Origin: Streptomyces formicae
GTDB lineage: Bacteria; Actinomycetota; Actinomycetes; Streptomycetales; Streptomycetaceae
Length of the DNA: 64,000 nt
Direction of reading: 5' to 3'
Assembly: GCF_002556545.1 (NCBI RefSeq)
Contig: NZ_CP022685.1
Span: forward strand, 1,488,001-1,552,000
The translations under genes and the position numbers were made by a program. This document shows, in pieces, positions 30,823 through 40,200 of this stretch (position 1 is the stretch's first letter; every line of letters starts with the position of its first letter). The notes below the pieces were generated by a model, which saw only the letters and a list, made by a program, of their open reading frames with translations, was not told the DNA's origin and ran no database searches.

Positions 30823-32292
30823 ATGTCGACTCAGTCGACAGTGGGAGCACCGGCCGGCTCCGGAGCCACCGAAGCCCCCCGACACCACCCCGGACTCGCG
30901 CTCACGGTCATCCTGGCCTGCCAGTTGATGGTCATCCTGGACGCCACGATCGTGAACATCGCCCTCCCCGACATCCAGGGCGACCTCGACTTCTCGCCGG
31001 CCAAGCTGGCCTGGGTGGTCAACGCCTACACGCTGGCGTTCGGCGGTCTCCTGCTGCTCGGCGGGCGGACCGGTGACATCCTGGGCCGCCGCAAGGTGTT
31101 CACGCTGGGCATCGTGGTCTTCACGGTCGCCTCCTTCGTGGGCGGATTCGCCACCAACGACACCTGGCTGCTGGCCGCGAGGGCGCTCCAGGGAGCCGGT
31201 GCCGCGTTCGCCGCGCCGAGCACCCTGGCCCTCCTGAACACCAACTTCGAGGGCGCGGAGCGCACCAAGGCGCTCTCCATCTACTCCGCGGTCTCCGGCG
31301 CGGGCATGGCCTTCGGCCTGATCGTCGGCGGTCTGCTCACCGACTGGCTCTCGTGGCGCTCGGTGCTCTTCATCAACGTGCCGATCGGCCTCGCGATCCT
31401 CGTGCTCGCCCCGCTCTACGTGCGCCAGCCCGAGCGGCACCCCGGCCGCTTCGACCTGGGCGGCGCGCTGACCTCCACGCTCGGCATGGTCTCGCTGGTC
31501 TACGGCTTCATCCGCGCCTCCGAGGAGGGCTGGAGCGACGGCCTCACCATCGGCTCCTTCGCCGCCGCCGCCATCCTGCTCGTCGCGTTCCTGGTCGTCG
31601 AGACCAAGGCGGAGCAGCCCATCACCCCGCTGAAGCTGCTGCTCCACCGCAACCGGGCCGCCGCGTACACCAACATGCTGCTGCTGCCCGCGACCATGTT
31701 CGCGCTGTTCTTCTTCCTCACCCAGTTCCTCCAGGAAGTCCTCGACTACAGCGCGGTCCAGACCGGTTTCGCCTTCCTGCCGATGGCGCTGACCCAGTTC
31801 GGCATGGCCCGTGCCACGCCGAAGCTGCTGCCGAAGTTCGGCCCCAAGCCGCTGCTCGTCGTCGGCGGCGTACTGGTCACCGCGGGCATCGTCTGGCTGA
31901 CCCAGATCGACGCGGACAGCAGCTACGCGGCCGCCGTCGTCGGCCCGATGCTGCTCTTCGGGACCGGCTCCGGCATGAGCTTCCTGCCGCTGAACATGGT
32001 CATCCTCTCCGAGGTCCAGCCCAAGGACGCCGGTGCCGCGTCCGGTCTGCTCCAGGCGATGCAGCAGGTCGGCGCCACGCTCGGCCTCGCCATCCTGGTC
32101 AACCTCTTCGAGACCGCACGCAGGGACTCCACCCCGGCCGCGGGTTCGAGCCCCACCGAGATCAAGCACCACGTGCTCAGTGACGGCATCGCGTCCGCGG
32201 CCGTGGGCGGCGCCGCGTTCGCGGTGGCCGCGCTGCTGATCTCGCTGTTCGCAGTGAAACTGCCCAAGCCGCCCGCCAAGCCGGCCGCCTGA
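30823..32292 (+). CDS. MFS drug exporter, DHA2 (14-helix) family
   Basis: A 489-residue proton-coupled exporter. The first helix carries the DHA2 motif LDATIVNIALPDIQ, the loop motif A region reads GGRTGDILGRRKVF, and the motif C-like stretch SAVSGAGMAFGLIVGGLLTDW follows. Hydrophobic segments are consistent with about 14 membrane helices. ATG 30823 follows GGAGGAA. It is the likely self-resistance or export pump for the cluster product, and its promoter carries the same element as the tetR promoter. The luciferase-like gene follows after 39 bp, so the two are probably one transcript. Confidence 0.92.
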   Translation: MSTQSTVGAPAGSGATEAPRHHPGLALTVILACQLMVILDATIVNIALPDIQGDLDFSPAKLAWVVNAYTLAFGGLLLLGGRTGDILGRRKVFTLGIVVFTVASFVGGFATNDTWLLAARALQGAGAAFAAPSTLALLNTNFEGAERTKALSIYSAVSGAGMAFGLIVGGLLTDWLSWRSVLFINVPIGLAILVLAPLYVRQPERHPGRFDLGGALTSTLGMVSLVYGFIRASEEGWSDGLTIGSFAAAAILLVAFLVVETKAEQPITPLKLLLHRNRAAAYTNMLLLPATMFALFFFLTQFLQEVLDYSAVQTGFAFLPMALTQFGMARATPKLLPKFGPKPLLVVGGVLVTAGIVWLTQIDADSSYAAAVVGPMLLFGTGSGMSFLPLNMVILSEVQPKDAGAASGLLQAMQQVGATLGLAILVNLFETARRDSTPAAGSSPTEIKHHVLSDGIASAAVGGAAFAVAALLISLFAVKLPKPPAKPAA

Positions 32293-32331
32293 GGCCGCCA
32301 GGCGCCCATCGAACGGAAGCGAGCGAAGAGC

Positions 32332-33381
32332 ATGACCACAACCCAGCCGGACGCGATACCCCTGTCGGTACTGGACTTCTCCCCCGTGGTGAGCGGGTCC
32401 GACCCCGGCCAGGCCCTGCGGGACACCATCACCATCGCGCAACACGTCGACCAGCTCGGCTACCGGCGCTACTGGATGGCGGAGCACCACAACGCCCCCA
32501 ACATCGCCAGCTGTTCACCGCCGATCCTCATGGACCGGATCGCGAGCGCCACCACCCGTCTCAGAGTGGGCTCGGGCGGCGTCATGCTGCCCAACCACTC
32601 CCCGCTGGTGGTCGCCGAGCAGTTCGGCACCCTGGAGGCCCTGCACCCGGGCCGGATCGACATGGGCATCGGCAGGGCCGCGGGCACCGACCCCGTCACC
32701 GCCCGCGCGCTGCGCCGCGACACCAGCAACGACGACTTCGGCGAGCGCCTGGCCGAACTCATCGGCTACTTCGAGGGTTCGGAGCCCGGCGGCCCCGCCC
32801 TGCCGGTCTCCGCGACCCCCGCCGAGGGCAACCGGCCGCCGCTGTGGCTCCTGGGATCCAGCGGCAACAGCGCGCGTACGGCGGCCATGCTCGGGCTCCC
32901 GTTCGCCTTCGCGCACCACTTCAGCGCGGAGAACACCATCCCGGCGCTCAAGCTCTACCGGGAGAACTTCCGCCCCTCGGCCCAGCTCGACCGGCCGTAC
33001 GCCATCGTTGCGGCGATCGTCATCGCGGCGGAGACCGACGAGCGGGCCGAGTACCTCGCGGGCCCCATGGCGCTCTCCTCGCTGCTCCAGCGGACCACCG
33101 GCATCACGGGCCCCTACCCGAGCCCGGAGGAGGCCGCGGCCCACCCGTACGGCCCGCAGGAGCTCCAGTACGTGCGCGAGCGCGTGGCCGCGCACCTGGT
33201 GGGCGGCCCCGAGACGCTGGAGAAGAAGGTCGCGGCCTTCCTGGAGCGCACCGGCGCCGACGAGCTGATGTCGCTCACCCTGGTGCACGGCGTCGAGGAC
33301 CGCATCAGGTCCTTCGAGATCCTCGCCGAGACCGGTGCGCGGCTCGCGCCGCGCGCGGCCGCCCAGCGCGCCGCTGGCTGA
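32332..33381 (+). CDS. Luciferase-like flavin-dependent monooxygenase (MsnO8-type LLM)
   Basis: A 349-residue TIM-barrel protein of the bacterial-luciferase superfamily. Hallmarks include LSVLDFSPV at the N-terminus, [50 protein letters not shown] and a late [21 protein letters not shown] segment. Members use FMNH2 supplied by a separate reductase; a flavin-reductase-domain protein is encoded at 35563. It is co-directional with the MFS gene (39-bp gap). The function could be a tailoring oxidation or detoxification; homologues are often annotated only by fold. Confidence 0.88.
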   Translation: MTTTQPDAIPLSVLDFSPVVSGSDPGQALRDTITIAQHVDQLGYRRYWMAEHHNAPNIASCSPPILMDRIASATTRLRVGSGGVMLPNHSPLVVAEQFGTLEALHPGRIDMGIGRAAGTDPVTARALRRDTSNDDFGERLAELIGYFEGSEPGGPALPVSATPAEGNRPPLWLLGSSGNSARTAAMLGLPFAFAHHFSAENTIPALKLYRENFRPSAQLDRPYAIVAAIVIAAETDERAEYLAGPMALSSLLQRTTGITGPYPSPEEAAAHPYGPQELQYVRERVAAHLVGGPETLEKKVAAFLERTGADELMSLTLVHGVEDRIRSFEILAETGARLAPRAAAQRAAG

Positions 33382-33391
33382 CCCGTAGTCC

Positions 33392-33425
33392 ACCGGGCCC
33401 GGCAATTCCCCCGACCGGGCCCGGT
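33392..33425. terminator. Bidirectional hairpin between convergent luciferase-like and tetR genes
   Basis: ACCGGGCCCGG (33392-33402) is repeated as ACCGGGCCCGGT (33414-33425) around an 11-nt loop. Each arm is self-complementary, so the arms can pair. It sits between the convergent stops at 33381 and 33460. Confidence 0.65.
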
Positions 33426-33459
33426 TCAGCCATGCCCTGGGCCCTCGCGCCCTGGACCC

Positions 33460-34050
33460 TCACACCCTGGGGACGAGGCCCCACAGCGCGAGTTCCAGGA
33501 GCCGGTCCGTGCGGTCCGCGCCCGCCGGGGAGGGCCGGGAGGCCCAGGCAAGTCCGTTGACCAGCCTGAGCAGTTCGGCGATCTCGACGTCCGCGCGGAT
33601 GGCGCCGCTCTCCTGGGCCCTCGCGAGGAGGGCCTCGCCCGCGGTGAGCAGGCGCCGGTGACAGTCGGACGGCTGCGCCGTCGTCTCGCCGAGCATGGTG
33701 GTCATCAGCGATCCGGCGAGCCCCCGGTAGGTGGTCGCGTGTTCGGCGATCGCCCGCAGCCAGTCCATCAGGGCCGCGCCGGGCTCCGGATCGTCGAGGC
33801 GCGCGAGCGCCTGCGCCTGGAGGCCCTCGACGGAGTCGTGGAAGACGGCTTCGAGGAGGTCGTCGCGGGTCGGGAAGTGGCGGTACAGCGTGCCGACGCC
33901 GAGGCCCGCGCGGCGGGCGATGTCCTCCAGGGACGCGTCGGTGCCGTGTTCGGCGAACGCCGCTCTGGCCGCGGTGAGCAGCCGGTCGTAGTTGCGGCGC
34001 GCGTCCGCACGCATGGGACGCCGCGCTGCGGACGTCTGAGTCGCGTCCAT
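33460..34050 (-). CDS. TetR/AcrR-family transcriptional repressor
   Basis: A 196-residue regulator. The N-terminal helix-turn-helix is clear (LEDIARRAGLGVGTLYRHFPTRDDLLEAVF), followed by an all-helical ligand domain. ATG 34050 follows GAGGGGAG; an internal ATG at residue 13 is possible. It is transcribed away from the acyltransferase gene. Its promoter carries a 29-bp element that is repeated at the MFS promoter, so autoregulation plus control of efflux is the natural reading. The inducer would be the cluster product or an intermediate; that part is inference. Confidence 0.93.
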   Translation of the reverse strand: MDATQTSAARRPMRADARRNYDRLLTAARAAFAEHGTDASLEDIARRAGLGVGTLYRHFPTRDDLLEAVFHDSVEGLQAQALARLDDPEPGAALMDWLRAIAEHATTYRGLAGSLMTTMLGETTAQPSDCHRRLLTAGEALLARAQESGAIRADVEIAELLRLVNGLAWASRPSPAGADRTDRLLELALWGLVPRV

Positions 34051-34102
34051 CGGAAGAACTCCCCTCGTCAGTGACGGCCGGCAGTCCCCGCCCGGCCCGT
34101 GA

Positions 34103-34131
34103 CCGACAAACGGAGACCCCCTCAGCTTACG
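34103..34131 (-). promoter_or_regulatory. Putative TetR operator in the tetR / acyltransferase intergenic region
   Basis: On the minus strand this 29-bp stretch starts CGTAAGC and ends TCCGTTTGTCGG; the last 11 bp form a CCG-N5-CGG inverted repeat. It aligns without gaps to 30708-30736 in the MFS promoter (20 of 29 identical). The rest of 34051-34235 also holds GTTTAAG and CTAAGCCCC (34137-34158), resembling the TAAG-N-CCCC motif near the PKS promoters. Confidence 0.5.
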
Positions 34132-34235
34132 TGGTTGTTTAAGCCATCGCTAAGCCCCGCCTCAGCAGGGGCCGGGATTCTGCGCGGAAGCGAGCCAACC
34201 GCCTCGCCACGAACGGCGAAAGGGACAACACCGCC

Positions 34236-35441
34236 ATGACAGCAACCGCTCCCGCGGCCGGCGGCAGCCGGCTGCCCACTCTCACCGGAATGAGGTTCGT
34301 CGCCGCCCTCCTGGTCTTCCTCGGTCACGCCTCCGCGCAGCACCTCTTCGCCGATCCCGGCGTGGACAGCAAGTACGCCCGGATCGTGGAGGGCGCGGGC
34401 TACGTCGGCGTCTCCTTCTTCTTCGTCCTCAGCGGCTTCGTCCTGACCTGGTCGGCGAGGCCCGGCGACACCGTCCTGAAGTTCTGGCGGCGCCGCGCGG
34501 CGAAGATCTATCCGAGCACCGTGGCGGCCGTGCTCCTGGCCTGGCTGTGCCTGAGCATCACCGACCAGGTCGTCGAGGCCGACGTCCTGGTGCCCAACCT
34601 GCTGCTCGTGCACACCTGGGTGCCGGACATCCCGACCTTCCTCGGGGTCAACGCCCCCACCTGGTCGCTGGGTTGCGAGGTGTTCTTCTACGCGCTCTTC
34701 CCGCTGCTGCTGCCCCTGCTGCGGCGGATCCCGGCCCGGCACCTGTGGACGACGGCCGTGATCGTGGTCGCCGCGATCGCCGCGCTGCCACTGGTCGCCC
34801 AACTCCTGCCCGGCACCCCGATGTTCCCGCCGCCGGTCTCGGAGTCCTTCCCGCGCTTCTGGTTCGTGTACGGCTTCCCGCCCGCCCGGACCCTGGAGTT
34901 CGTCCTCGGCATCGTCATGGCCCTGATCGTCCACTCGGGCCGCTGGATCAGGATCGGCATGGGCCCGGCCGCGCTGCTCGCCCTCGCCGCCTTCGTGGCC
35001 CTGAAGTACACCTCGATCCTCTACACGATCGTGGCGGTCAGCGTCGCCCCGCTGGCGCTGCTCGTCGCCGCGGCCGCCGTCGCCGACATCGAGGGCAGGC
35101 GCTCCCCCTTCCGCGGCCGCGCCGCCCTGTGGCTCGGCGAGGCGTCGTTCGCCTTCTACCTGATCCACCAGTTGGTACTGACGTACGGACACCGGGTGTT
35201 GGGCCTTGGCCGTACCTGGAGCACGCCGGGCGCGATCGGCATCCTGGTGCTCCTGCTCGCGGTGTCCGTCGCCGTGGCCGGAGTCCTCTACACCGTCGTG
35301 GAACGCCCCTCGGTGCGCCACCTCTCCCGCTCCCGCAAGGACCGCGCGGACCGGGCGGGGAGGCTCGGGCCCGTCGCCGCCGCCCCCGTCCCCGTCGCGC
35401 CCGCCCCCGGGGAGGAGAGCGAGGTACGTACCCCTCACTGA
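34236..35441 (+). CDS. Membrane-bound acyltransferase, acyltransferase-3 (OafA/MdmB-like) family
   Basis: A 401-residue integral membrane protein. LTGMRFVAALLVFLGHAS near the N-terminus contains the family's catalytic-site His. FFFVLSGFVLTWS, FWRRRAAKIYPS and SLGCEVFFYALFPLLLPLL follow, with about ten hydrophobic helices. The family transfers acyl groups from acyl-CoA to hydroxyls on sugars, lipids and macrolides; MdmB, a macrolide 3-O-acyltransferase, is a known antibiotic-cluster member. Placed between tailoring oxygenases, it is a plausible O-acylation step on the polyketide. ATG 34236 follows AAAGGGA. The C-terminal 30 residues are Ala/Pro/Val-rich and probably disordered. Confidence 0.88.
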   Translation: MTATAPAAGGSRLPTLTGMRFVAALLVFLGHASAQHLFADPGVDSKYARIVEGAGYVGVSFFFVLSGFVLTWSARPGDTVLKFWRRRAAKIYPSTVAAVLLAWLCLSITDQVVEADVLVPNLLLVHTWVPDIPTFLGVNAPTWSLGCEVFFYALFPLLLPLLRRIPARHLWTTAVIVVAAIAALPLVAQLLPGTPMFPPPVSESFPRFWFVYGFPPARTLEFVLGIVMALIVHSGRWIRIGMGPAALLALAAFVALKYTSILYTIVAVSVAPLALLVAAAAVADIEGRRSPFRGRAALWLGEASFAFYLIHQLVLTYGHRVLGLGRTWSTPGAIGILVLLLAVSVAVAGVLYTVVERPSVRHLSRSRKDRADRAGRLGPVAAAPVPVAPAPGEESEVRTPH

Positions 35442-35469
35442 GTTCGTTTCACGTTGTACGTAGTTTCCC

Positions 35470-35486
35470 CGATGGCGACGCCATCG
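35470..35486. promoter_or_regulatory. Perfect 17-bp palindrome upstream of the flavin reductase gene
   Basis: CGATGGCG and CGCCATCG flank a single central A. It lies 28 bp after the acyltransferase stop and 77 bp before the reductase start. The odd spacing and lack of a loop favour a protein-binding operator over a terminator. The regulator is unknown. Confidence 0.45.
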
Positions 35487-35562
35487 AGACCTGGCAGCAT
35501 CTTCACCGGACGGGCTCCGCGGCGCGGCGCCCGTCCGGTGAGACATATCCCTTGGAGGAGTC

Positions 35563-36057
35563 TTGAATGGCTATCGACCCGTGCTGGTGGAACCCGCGCT
35601 GTTCCGCAGCGTGTTCCGTCGGCACGCGGCCGGGGTGGCCATAGTCACCGCACAGGGCGAACACCCTGTCGGCTTCACCGCCACCTCGCTCACCTCCTTG
35701 TCGGCCCAGCCGCCGCTGCTCACCTTCGGGATCAGTGCCACCGCCTCGTCCTGGCCCACCGTCAACACGGCGGGCCACGTGGGCGTCCATCTGCTGGGCG
35801 AGGAGCAGAAGCAGCTCGCCGCCACGTTCGCGCGCAGCGGTGTGGACCGCTTCGCGCCGCCCACGTCCTGGCACCCGGGGCCCGAGGGGGTCCCGGTCCT
35901 CGACGGCGTACTCGCCGTGCTGATCTGTCGTGTCGTCAGCCGCGTGCCCGCCGGGGACCACACCCTGGTCATCGCGGAGCCGGTGCACGTGCGGCACGGC
36001 GAGCCGGGGCAGCCACTGCTCTACCACGACGGCGGGTACGCGGCGCTGCGCACCTGA
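35563..36057 (+). CDS. Flavin reductase domain protein (NAD(P)H:FMN oxidoreductase)
   Basis: A 164-residue protein with the flavin-reductase split-barrel pattern (FRRHAAGVAIVTAQGEHPVGFTATSLTSLSAQPPLLTFGIS, then HVGVHLLGEEQKQLA). It should supply reduced FMN to a two-component oxygenase, most likely the luciferase-like protein at 32332. The start is odd. The reading frame opens at TTG 35563 only 2 nt after GGAGGAG, while an ATG at 35567 with ideal spacing is out of frame and begins MAIDP. That ATG frame ends after 26 codons. One extra G near 35581 would give MAIDPVLVEPALF, so a single-base deletion or sequencing error is likely. The body of the gene is intact. Confidence 0.85.
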   Translation: MNGYRPVLVEPALFRSVFRRHAAGVAIVTAQGEHPVGFTATSLTSLSAQPPLLTFGISATASSWPTVNTAGHVGVHLLGEEQKQLAATFARSGVDRFAPPTSWHPGPEGVPVLDGVLAVLICRVVSRVPAGDHTLVIAEPVHVRHGEPGQPLLYHDGGYAALRT

Positions 36058-36177
36058 GCTCGTGCACACCTGAGCACCACGTCGTACAGCACCACCATCA
36101 CGGATCCGGCGATGAAGGCGGATCCGCACGTCACGCGCGGCCTCGGCCGCTTCGTCTTCATCACAGGGGGATGCGAG

Positions 36178-36948
36178 ATGCGCTACGAAGTCCTGGGCAA
36201 CCTGCGAATAACGGACGGGGACGAGGTCGCCGTCCTCAGAGCGCGCAAGATCGAGCCGCTGCTCGCCACCCTGCTGATCCGCAGCGGCCAGATCGTCTCC
36301 GCGTCCCACCTGATCACCGAGATCTGGGGCGACGAGCCGCCCCGCCGGGCCACCGCCACGCTGCACGTCTACATCTCCCAGCTGCGCAAGTTCCTCACCG
36401 TGCCGGGCGCGACGCAGAGCCCCATCGTGACCCGCGCCCCCGGCTACGTGCTCCAGCTCGGCGAAGCCGCCCTCGACGTGCACGACTTCCAGCAACTGGT
36501 GCGCGAGGGACGCGGCCACGCCAAGGCCCGTCGGCACGCAGAGGCGTCCCGCGCCTTCTCCGCGGCGCTCGGTCTGTGGCGCGGCGACGTGCTCGGCGAT
36601 CTGCGCGGCGGCCCGACCATCGAGAGCTTCACCACCTGGGCCGAGGAGGCCAGGCTGGAGTGCACCGAGATGCTGTTCGAGGCGGACCTGGCCCAGGGTG
36701 CCCACCGCGAACTGGTCGCCGAGCTCTACCAGATCACCCTGGAGCACCCGCTGCGCGAGACCTTCCACCGGCTACTGATGCTGGCCCTCTACCGCTCGGG
36801 GCGCACCAGCGAGGCGCTGATGGCGTACGAATCCGTGCGCGCCAAGCTCGACACCGAGCTGGGCATCACGCCCTGCCGCGCGCTGAACGAACTCCGCCAG
36901 GCCATCCTGCTGTCCGACCCCGCGCTGGACCACGCCATCGCGGCATGA
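36178..36948 (+). CDS. SARP-family pathway-specific activator (AfsR/DnrI/RedD type)
   Basis: A 256-residue activator. The N-terminal half is an OmpR-type winged helix (LRARKIEPLLATLLIRSGQIVSASHLITEIWGDEPPRRATATLHVYISQLRKFL). The C-terminal half is the bacterial transcriptional activator domain (FSAALGLWRGDVLGDL through AYESVRAKLDTELGITP). ATG 36178 lies 7 nt after AGGGGG. SARPs bind direct heptads with 11-bp spacing near -35; such repeats occur upstream of PKS B (22307-22290). It lies directly upstream of the LAL regulator on the same strand, so both activators probably control this cluster. Confidence 0.93.
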   Translation: MRYEVLGNLRITDGDEVAVLRARKIEPLLATLLIRSGQIVSASHLITEIWGDEPPRRATATLHVYISQLRKFLTVPGATQSPIVTRAPGYVLQLGEAALDVHDFQQLVREGRGHAKARRHAEASRAFSAALGLWRGDVLGDLRGGPTIESFTTWAEEARLECTEMLFEADLAQGAHRELVAELYQITLEHPLRETFHRLLMLALYRSGRTSEALMAYESVRAKLDTELGITPCRALNELRQAILLSDPALDHAIAA

Positions 36949-37247
36949 TTTCCCCGTTCACAAATTCGCAACCCGTTTCGGCAGGATTTCACAGTGCAGA
37001 AATATAACCTCGACAATGTCTTCCCCCACTTCAATTGCGGAGAGCTATCCGGAAGGTGAACTTCCGCATTCCACGCGGATACCCTTCTCGATCTTTGCCA
37101 TTGATTTACGCTCGGGAAACCCTTAAAAGTTACACTCGAACATCACAATTCCGCTTGCCTGCGACGAGAGTTGCTCACGCCGCCCGAGCCCCGGACCTCC
37201 GGGACTCGGGCGCGCCGCGGAAGCCGGTGTTGAAGGGAGTGCAAACT
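36949..37247 (+). promoter_or_regulatory. AT-richer intergenic region upstream of the LAL gene
   Basis: About 300 bp without a convincing gene, visibly poorer in GC than the flanks (for example CAAATTCGCAACCCG and CCCTTAAAAGTTACACTCG). An open frame continues upstream of the LAL start, but its codon use is not Streptomyces-like. It probably contains the LAL promoter; I could not assign a -35/-10 pair with acceptable spacing. Confidence 0.4.
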
Positions 37248-40200
37248 GTGGTTCCGACAGATGTCGTAACCGATAATCGGGGACAGTTCTGCGATATCCG
37301 GGCTGACCAGATGTGTCAGTTCACCACCATTTTGGAGAACCTGGAAGAGACGGGCGGCCTGGTCGTCGAGTTGGCGGGCGACCCCGGCACCGGAAAGACC
37401 CGGATGCTGACGCGGTTCGCCGACGAGGCGCGACGACAGGGGTACCAGGTACTCCGCACCGGCTGCACCACCGTCACCCAGAACCATCCTTTCAGGGCGC
37501 TCGCGCAACTTCTCCACACAAACCCGGCTGACTATTCCGACACGCAGTCAGACGAATTGGTCACTCTTCTCCGCGATTTGGCGGCCGCCCCTTCCCGCGA
37601 TGTCCCGGATTCTCCCCCGCACACTCCCGGCGGTTCCCGCTGCCTGATGCTGCACCGGGTCCGGCATCTTCTCCAGGGCCGTGCGAAGACCGGCCTCGTC
37701 CTGCTGATCGACGACCTCCAGTGGGCCGATCCCGGCACCCTCGAGGTGGTCGACTATCTGCTGAGCTGGCCCGTCACCGCCCCACTGCTCCTCGTCGCGG
37801 CGCACCGTCCGCGCCAGTCCGCGCTGCGGCTGCAGGACGCGCTCGGGCACGCCGTCGGACTCGGCACCGCCCGGCGGATCGACCTGCCCCCGCTCACGCT
37901 CGCCGAGAGCGCCCACCTCACCGGGCTGCCCGAGGACGGCCCCGACCTGCTAGCCCTGCACCAGGAGAGCCGCGGCAACCCCCTGTACCTGCGGGCGCTC
38001 GCGGAATCCGCGCAGCAGCCGGTGGACGCCGTCTTCGACGCCCAGGGCCTGCCGCCCGGCTGGTTCTCCAGCAGGCTCCTCGCGGAACTGGCCCAGCTCA
38101 CCCCGGACGAGACCTCGATCATCTCGGCGGCCGCCATGCTCGGCGACCGCTTCGCGCTCGAGGACCTGACCGAGGTGGCCGCCATGGACCCCGATCGCGC
38201 CTGCCGCGCCTCCGCGCGCCTGAGCGAGCGCGACCTGTTCCGTCCCGCGGGCCCCGGACTCCAGCTGACGTTCCGTCACCCGCTCATGCGGCAGGTGGTG
38301 TTCGCGGATCTGGACCACTGCTGGCGGCGCACGGCCCGCGGTCACGTGGTCACCATGCGGTCCAGGGCGGGCACCCCCGCGGTGGAGCTCGCTCCCCTGC
38401 TCGAAGAGGTGCCGCCCACCTCCGGCGACGAGGACCGGCACGTGCTCGCCCAGGCGGCGGTCGAGATCATGGCCACCGACCCCGACACGGCGTGCCGCTG
38501 GATCAGGATCGCGCTGCGCGCGGTGCCCGAGGGCGGCGAGTACTCCGCCGAACGCGTCGAGCTCCTCACGGCCCTCGCCCGCGCCCAGGGACTCGCCGAC
38601 GCGCCGCAGGGCGCCCTGGAGGTGAGCGACGAGATGCTCGCGCTCGTGCCCGCCGAACCACGCGCGCCCCGCGTGCGGATGGTCGTCTACACCGCCCTCC
38701 TGGACTGCTCGCTCGGCCGGCACGGGCGCGCCGACGAACTGCTCGGCGCGGAGCTGCGGCGGGTGGGCGATCCCGATACGGACGAGGAGGCGGCCCTCGC
38801 CGCCTCGCTCACGGTCGCCCGCGAACTGGTCGCCTGCGTCTCCGGAACGCTGCCGGACGCCGAGCAGTTGCGCGCCGCGGTGCGCTGGGCCCGCCGCGGC
38901 GGGGACCGCGCCGACGAGCTGGGCGCGCTGAGCCTGCTCGCCGCCCGTCAGGTGACGCTCGGTCAGTCCGCCCAGGCCGAGGCGGCCGTCGACGCGTGCG
39001 CGGGGGCCGCCGACTCCCTGATCGACGCGGAGCTGGCCGCCCACCCCGAGTATCTGGGGGTCCTCGGCTGGGCCGAGTGCATGCTGGGCAGACCCGCGGA
39101 GGCCGAGAGCCATCTGCAGCGCGGCGTCAGGCTCGCCGAGCGCTCCCACGAGACGCATCTGCTGCCCACCCTGCTCAACCAACTCGCCACCGTCCGCTAC
39201 CAGTCGGGCCGGTTCGTGGAGGCCCGCGAGGCCGCGGCGAGCGCCCAGCGCGTCGCCCCGCGGACCGGCTCCTCGCACGCCGTACGCCTGGCCGCGACCC
39301 TGGAGGCGGTGGCCGCCGCGCAGACCACGCACGACGTGCGGGCGGCGAGACGGGCCGCCGAGCTCAGCGAAGCCCTGATGCCGGTGCCCCTCGGACCGCT
39401 CTCCCGCGACGGGCACTGGCACGTCTCCGCCGCGCTGTGGCTGGCCGACGCGGTGCGCGACTGCGTCCACCCCGCCCAGTGGTCGACGACGGCCATCGCC
39501 GCGTTCGGCGGGCCCCAGCTCCCCCGCGTACCGGCCTCGTTGCGGCCGCTGGCCTGCGAGCTGCTCGCGGAGGCCGCCGCGCGTGCCGGGCGCCCCGACC
39601 CCACCTGGGCGGACCGGGCGGAGGCCGTCGCGCGGCCCTCGTCGCCCGCCCACCGGGCGCACGCGCTCGCCGCGAGGGCGCACGTCCTGACGGGGCCCGA
39701 CGCGGCGCGGCAGGCGGCCGACCGCTACCAGGAGGCGGCCCGTCTCTTCGCGTCGGCGGGGATGACCGGGCAGCAGGCCCGTACGCTGCTGCTCGCCGCG
39801 CCCCGGCTCGCCGAGGCGGGGCATCCCCTGCGGGCCCTCGCCCTCCTTGAGCGGGCGGACGAACTCGCCGAATGGTGCGGCTCCCTGGCCCTGCGGAAGC
39901 GCATCGTCCAGCAGCGTCTTCGGCTCCCCAAGGCCCGGCCCCAGCAGCGCCCGCCGGTGTCCCCGCCGGACGCCGTCACGGGCGCGTCCCGCGTGCCGAC
40001 GGCCACGCCAGCGGTGGCGTCTCCCGCCTCGGGAACCGGTCGGGCGGTGGCCGCCGCGCGGGTCCCGGTCACCCCGCTGACCCCGCTGACCGACCGCGAG
40101 CGCCAGGTCGCCGTCATCGCGGGCACCGGGAAACGCACCCGGGAGATCGCCGAACAGCTCCGGCTCAGCCCGCGGACCATCGACGTCCATCTGACCCGGA

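Noticed and set aside
33382..33459. A small gene between the luciferase-like and tetR genes
   Set aside because: The 78 bp are occupied by a terminator hairpin and have no start with a ribosome site.
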